Part shown: positions 23,802 through 24,008 of the stretch, one piece after another | How positions within the stretch are numbered: the first letter of the stretch is position 1 | How the letters are laid out: the number at the start of each line of letters is the position of its first letter | NCBI GenBank assembly: GCA_938040985.1 | Contig: CALHZD010000089.1 | Span: forward strand, 1-24,008 | Direction: 5' to 3' | DNA: 24,008 nt | Source: an uncultured Propionivibrio sp. | GTDB lineage: Bacteria; Pseudomonadota; Gammaproteobacteria; Burkholderiales; Rhodocyclaceae | Program-made: the position numbers and the translations under genes | Notes under the pieces: model-generated | What the model was told of the DNA's origin: nothing | The model's input: the letters and a program-made list of their open reading frames with translations, nothing else | Databases searched by the model: none

Positions 23802-24008
23802 GCAGGCCGACGTCTTTTGGGCGTTTCCGGGATACCTCCCGCTAACCCACGTCCGGTGGGCATTTCAGGCCGGGTAGCGCTGAAGCCCGCGTCCCTAGGG
23901 CGTTTCAGGTGGGGTATCTCCGAAACCCGCGTCAATCGGGCGTTTGCGGGCAGACGCCCCGGAAGCCCTTATTCCGCGCGGGTTGCCGGCCTGCCTGGCC
24001 GGAGAAGC
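23802..24008 (+). repeat. Array of about 40-base hairpin units downstream of the Sel1 gene (array E, continues past window)
   Basis: Unit starts are near 23802, 23842, 23882, 23922, 23962 and 24002, all 40 bases apart. From 23842 to the window end the sequence repeats 22332-22497 unit for unit. The fourth unit (23922-23961) is identical to 22411-22450, and the whole block shows about a dozen differences by eye. Stems include CCCAC-GTCCG-GTGGG (23846-23860) and CCGGCC-TGCCT-GGCCGG (23986-24002). Between the Sel1 stop and this array, 23758-23801 holds a GGGC-TGAAC-GCCC hairpin (23777-23789). Confidence 0.85.

Noticed and set aside
22292..24008. Integron cassette with attC sites around the Sel1 gene
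   Set aside because: I do not find paired R'/R'' core sites (GTTRRRY and its complement) at the array ends, and no integrase gene is present in the window.

Overview
The window looks like a stretch of betaproteobacterial chromosome. Pointers are the order hldD-rfaE1-lapB-ihfB-rpsA-aroA-tyrA-pheA-gyrA, the short OmpA/RmpM-type protein next to ubiG, a separate heptose kinase with no fused adenylyltransferase half, and the queA-tgt-yajC-secD-secF run. I lean to the Rhodocyclales or a neighbouring order, but that is an inference from gene order and family resemblance only. Almost everything is housekeeping sequence with intact reading frames; the unusual part is non-coding and repetitive, at the right-hand end.

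Left arm (1-11884, all on the minus strand, read right to left): gyrA, pheA (chorismate mutase/prephenate dehydratase), tyrA, a fused aroA-cmk, rpsA, ihfB, lapB, rfaE1 and the first part of hldD, which runs off the left edge. This arm joins DNA topology, the end of the shikimate pathway with phenylalanine and tyrosine synthesis, CMP kinase, ribosomal protein S1, IHF-beta, and LPS control and heptose synthesis. Genes commonly found inside this cluster in relatives (serC, hisC, lapA) are absent. A strong intrinsic terminator lies between ihfB and lapB.

Centre (11885-16163): a 405-base divergent intergenic region separates gyrA from a rightward series: an OmpA-domain lipoprotein, an MtaD-like amidohydrolase, an RmpM-like OmpA protein with its own terminator, and ubiG. 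A short array of about 40-base hairpin units fills the gap between the lipoprotein gene and mtaD.

Right arm (16164-21996): a tRNA-Leu(CAA) gene with a good sigma70-type promoter stands at the head of queA-tgt-yajC-secD-secF, joining queuosine tRNA modification to the Sec translocon accessory proteins.

Right end (21997-24008): a secreted Sel1-repeat protein gene is flanked on both sides by arrays of about 40-base direct repeats. Each unit is built from small hairpins. The left and right arrays share the same order of unit types and are nearly identical over about 167 bases, so the gene sits in a cassette-like arrangement that continues past the window. Base changes on the two sides of one stem compensate each other. 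I do not recognise this repeat family, and it is the best candidate for something undescribed here.
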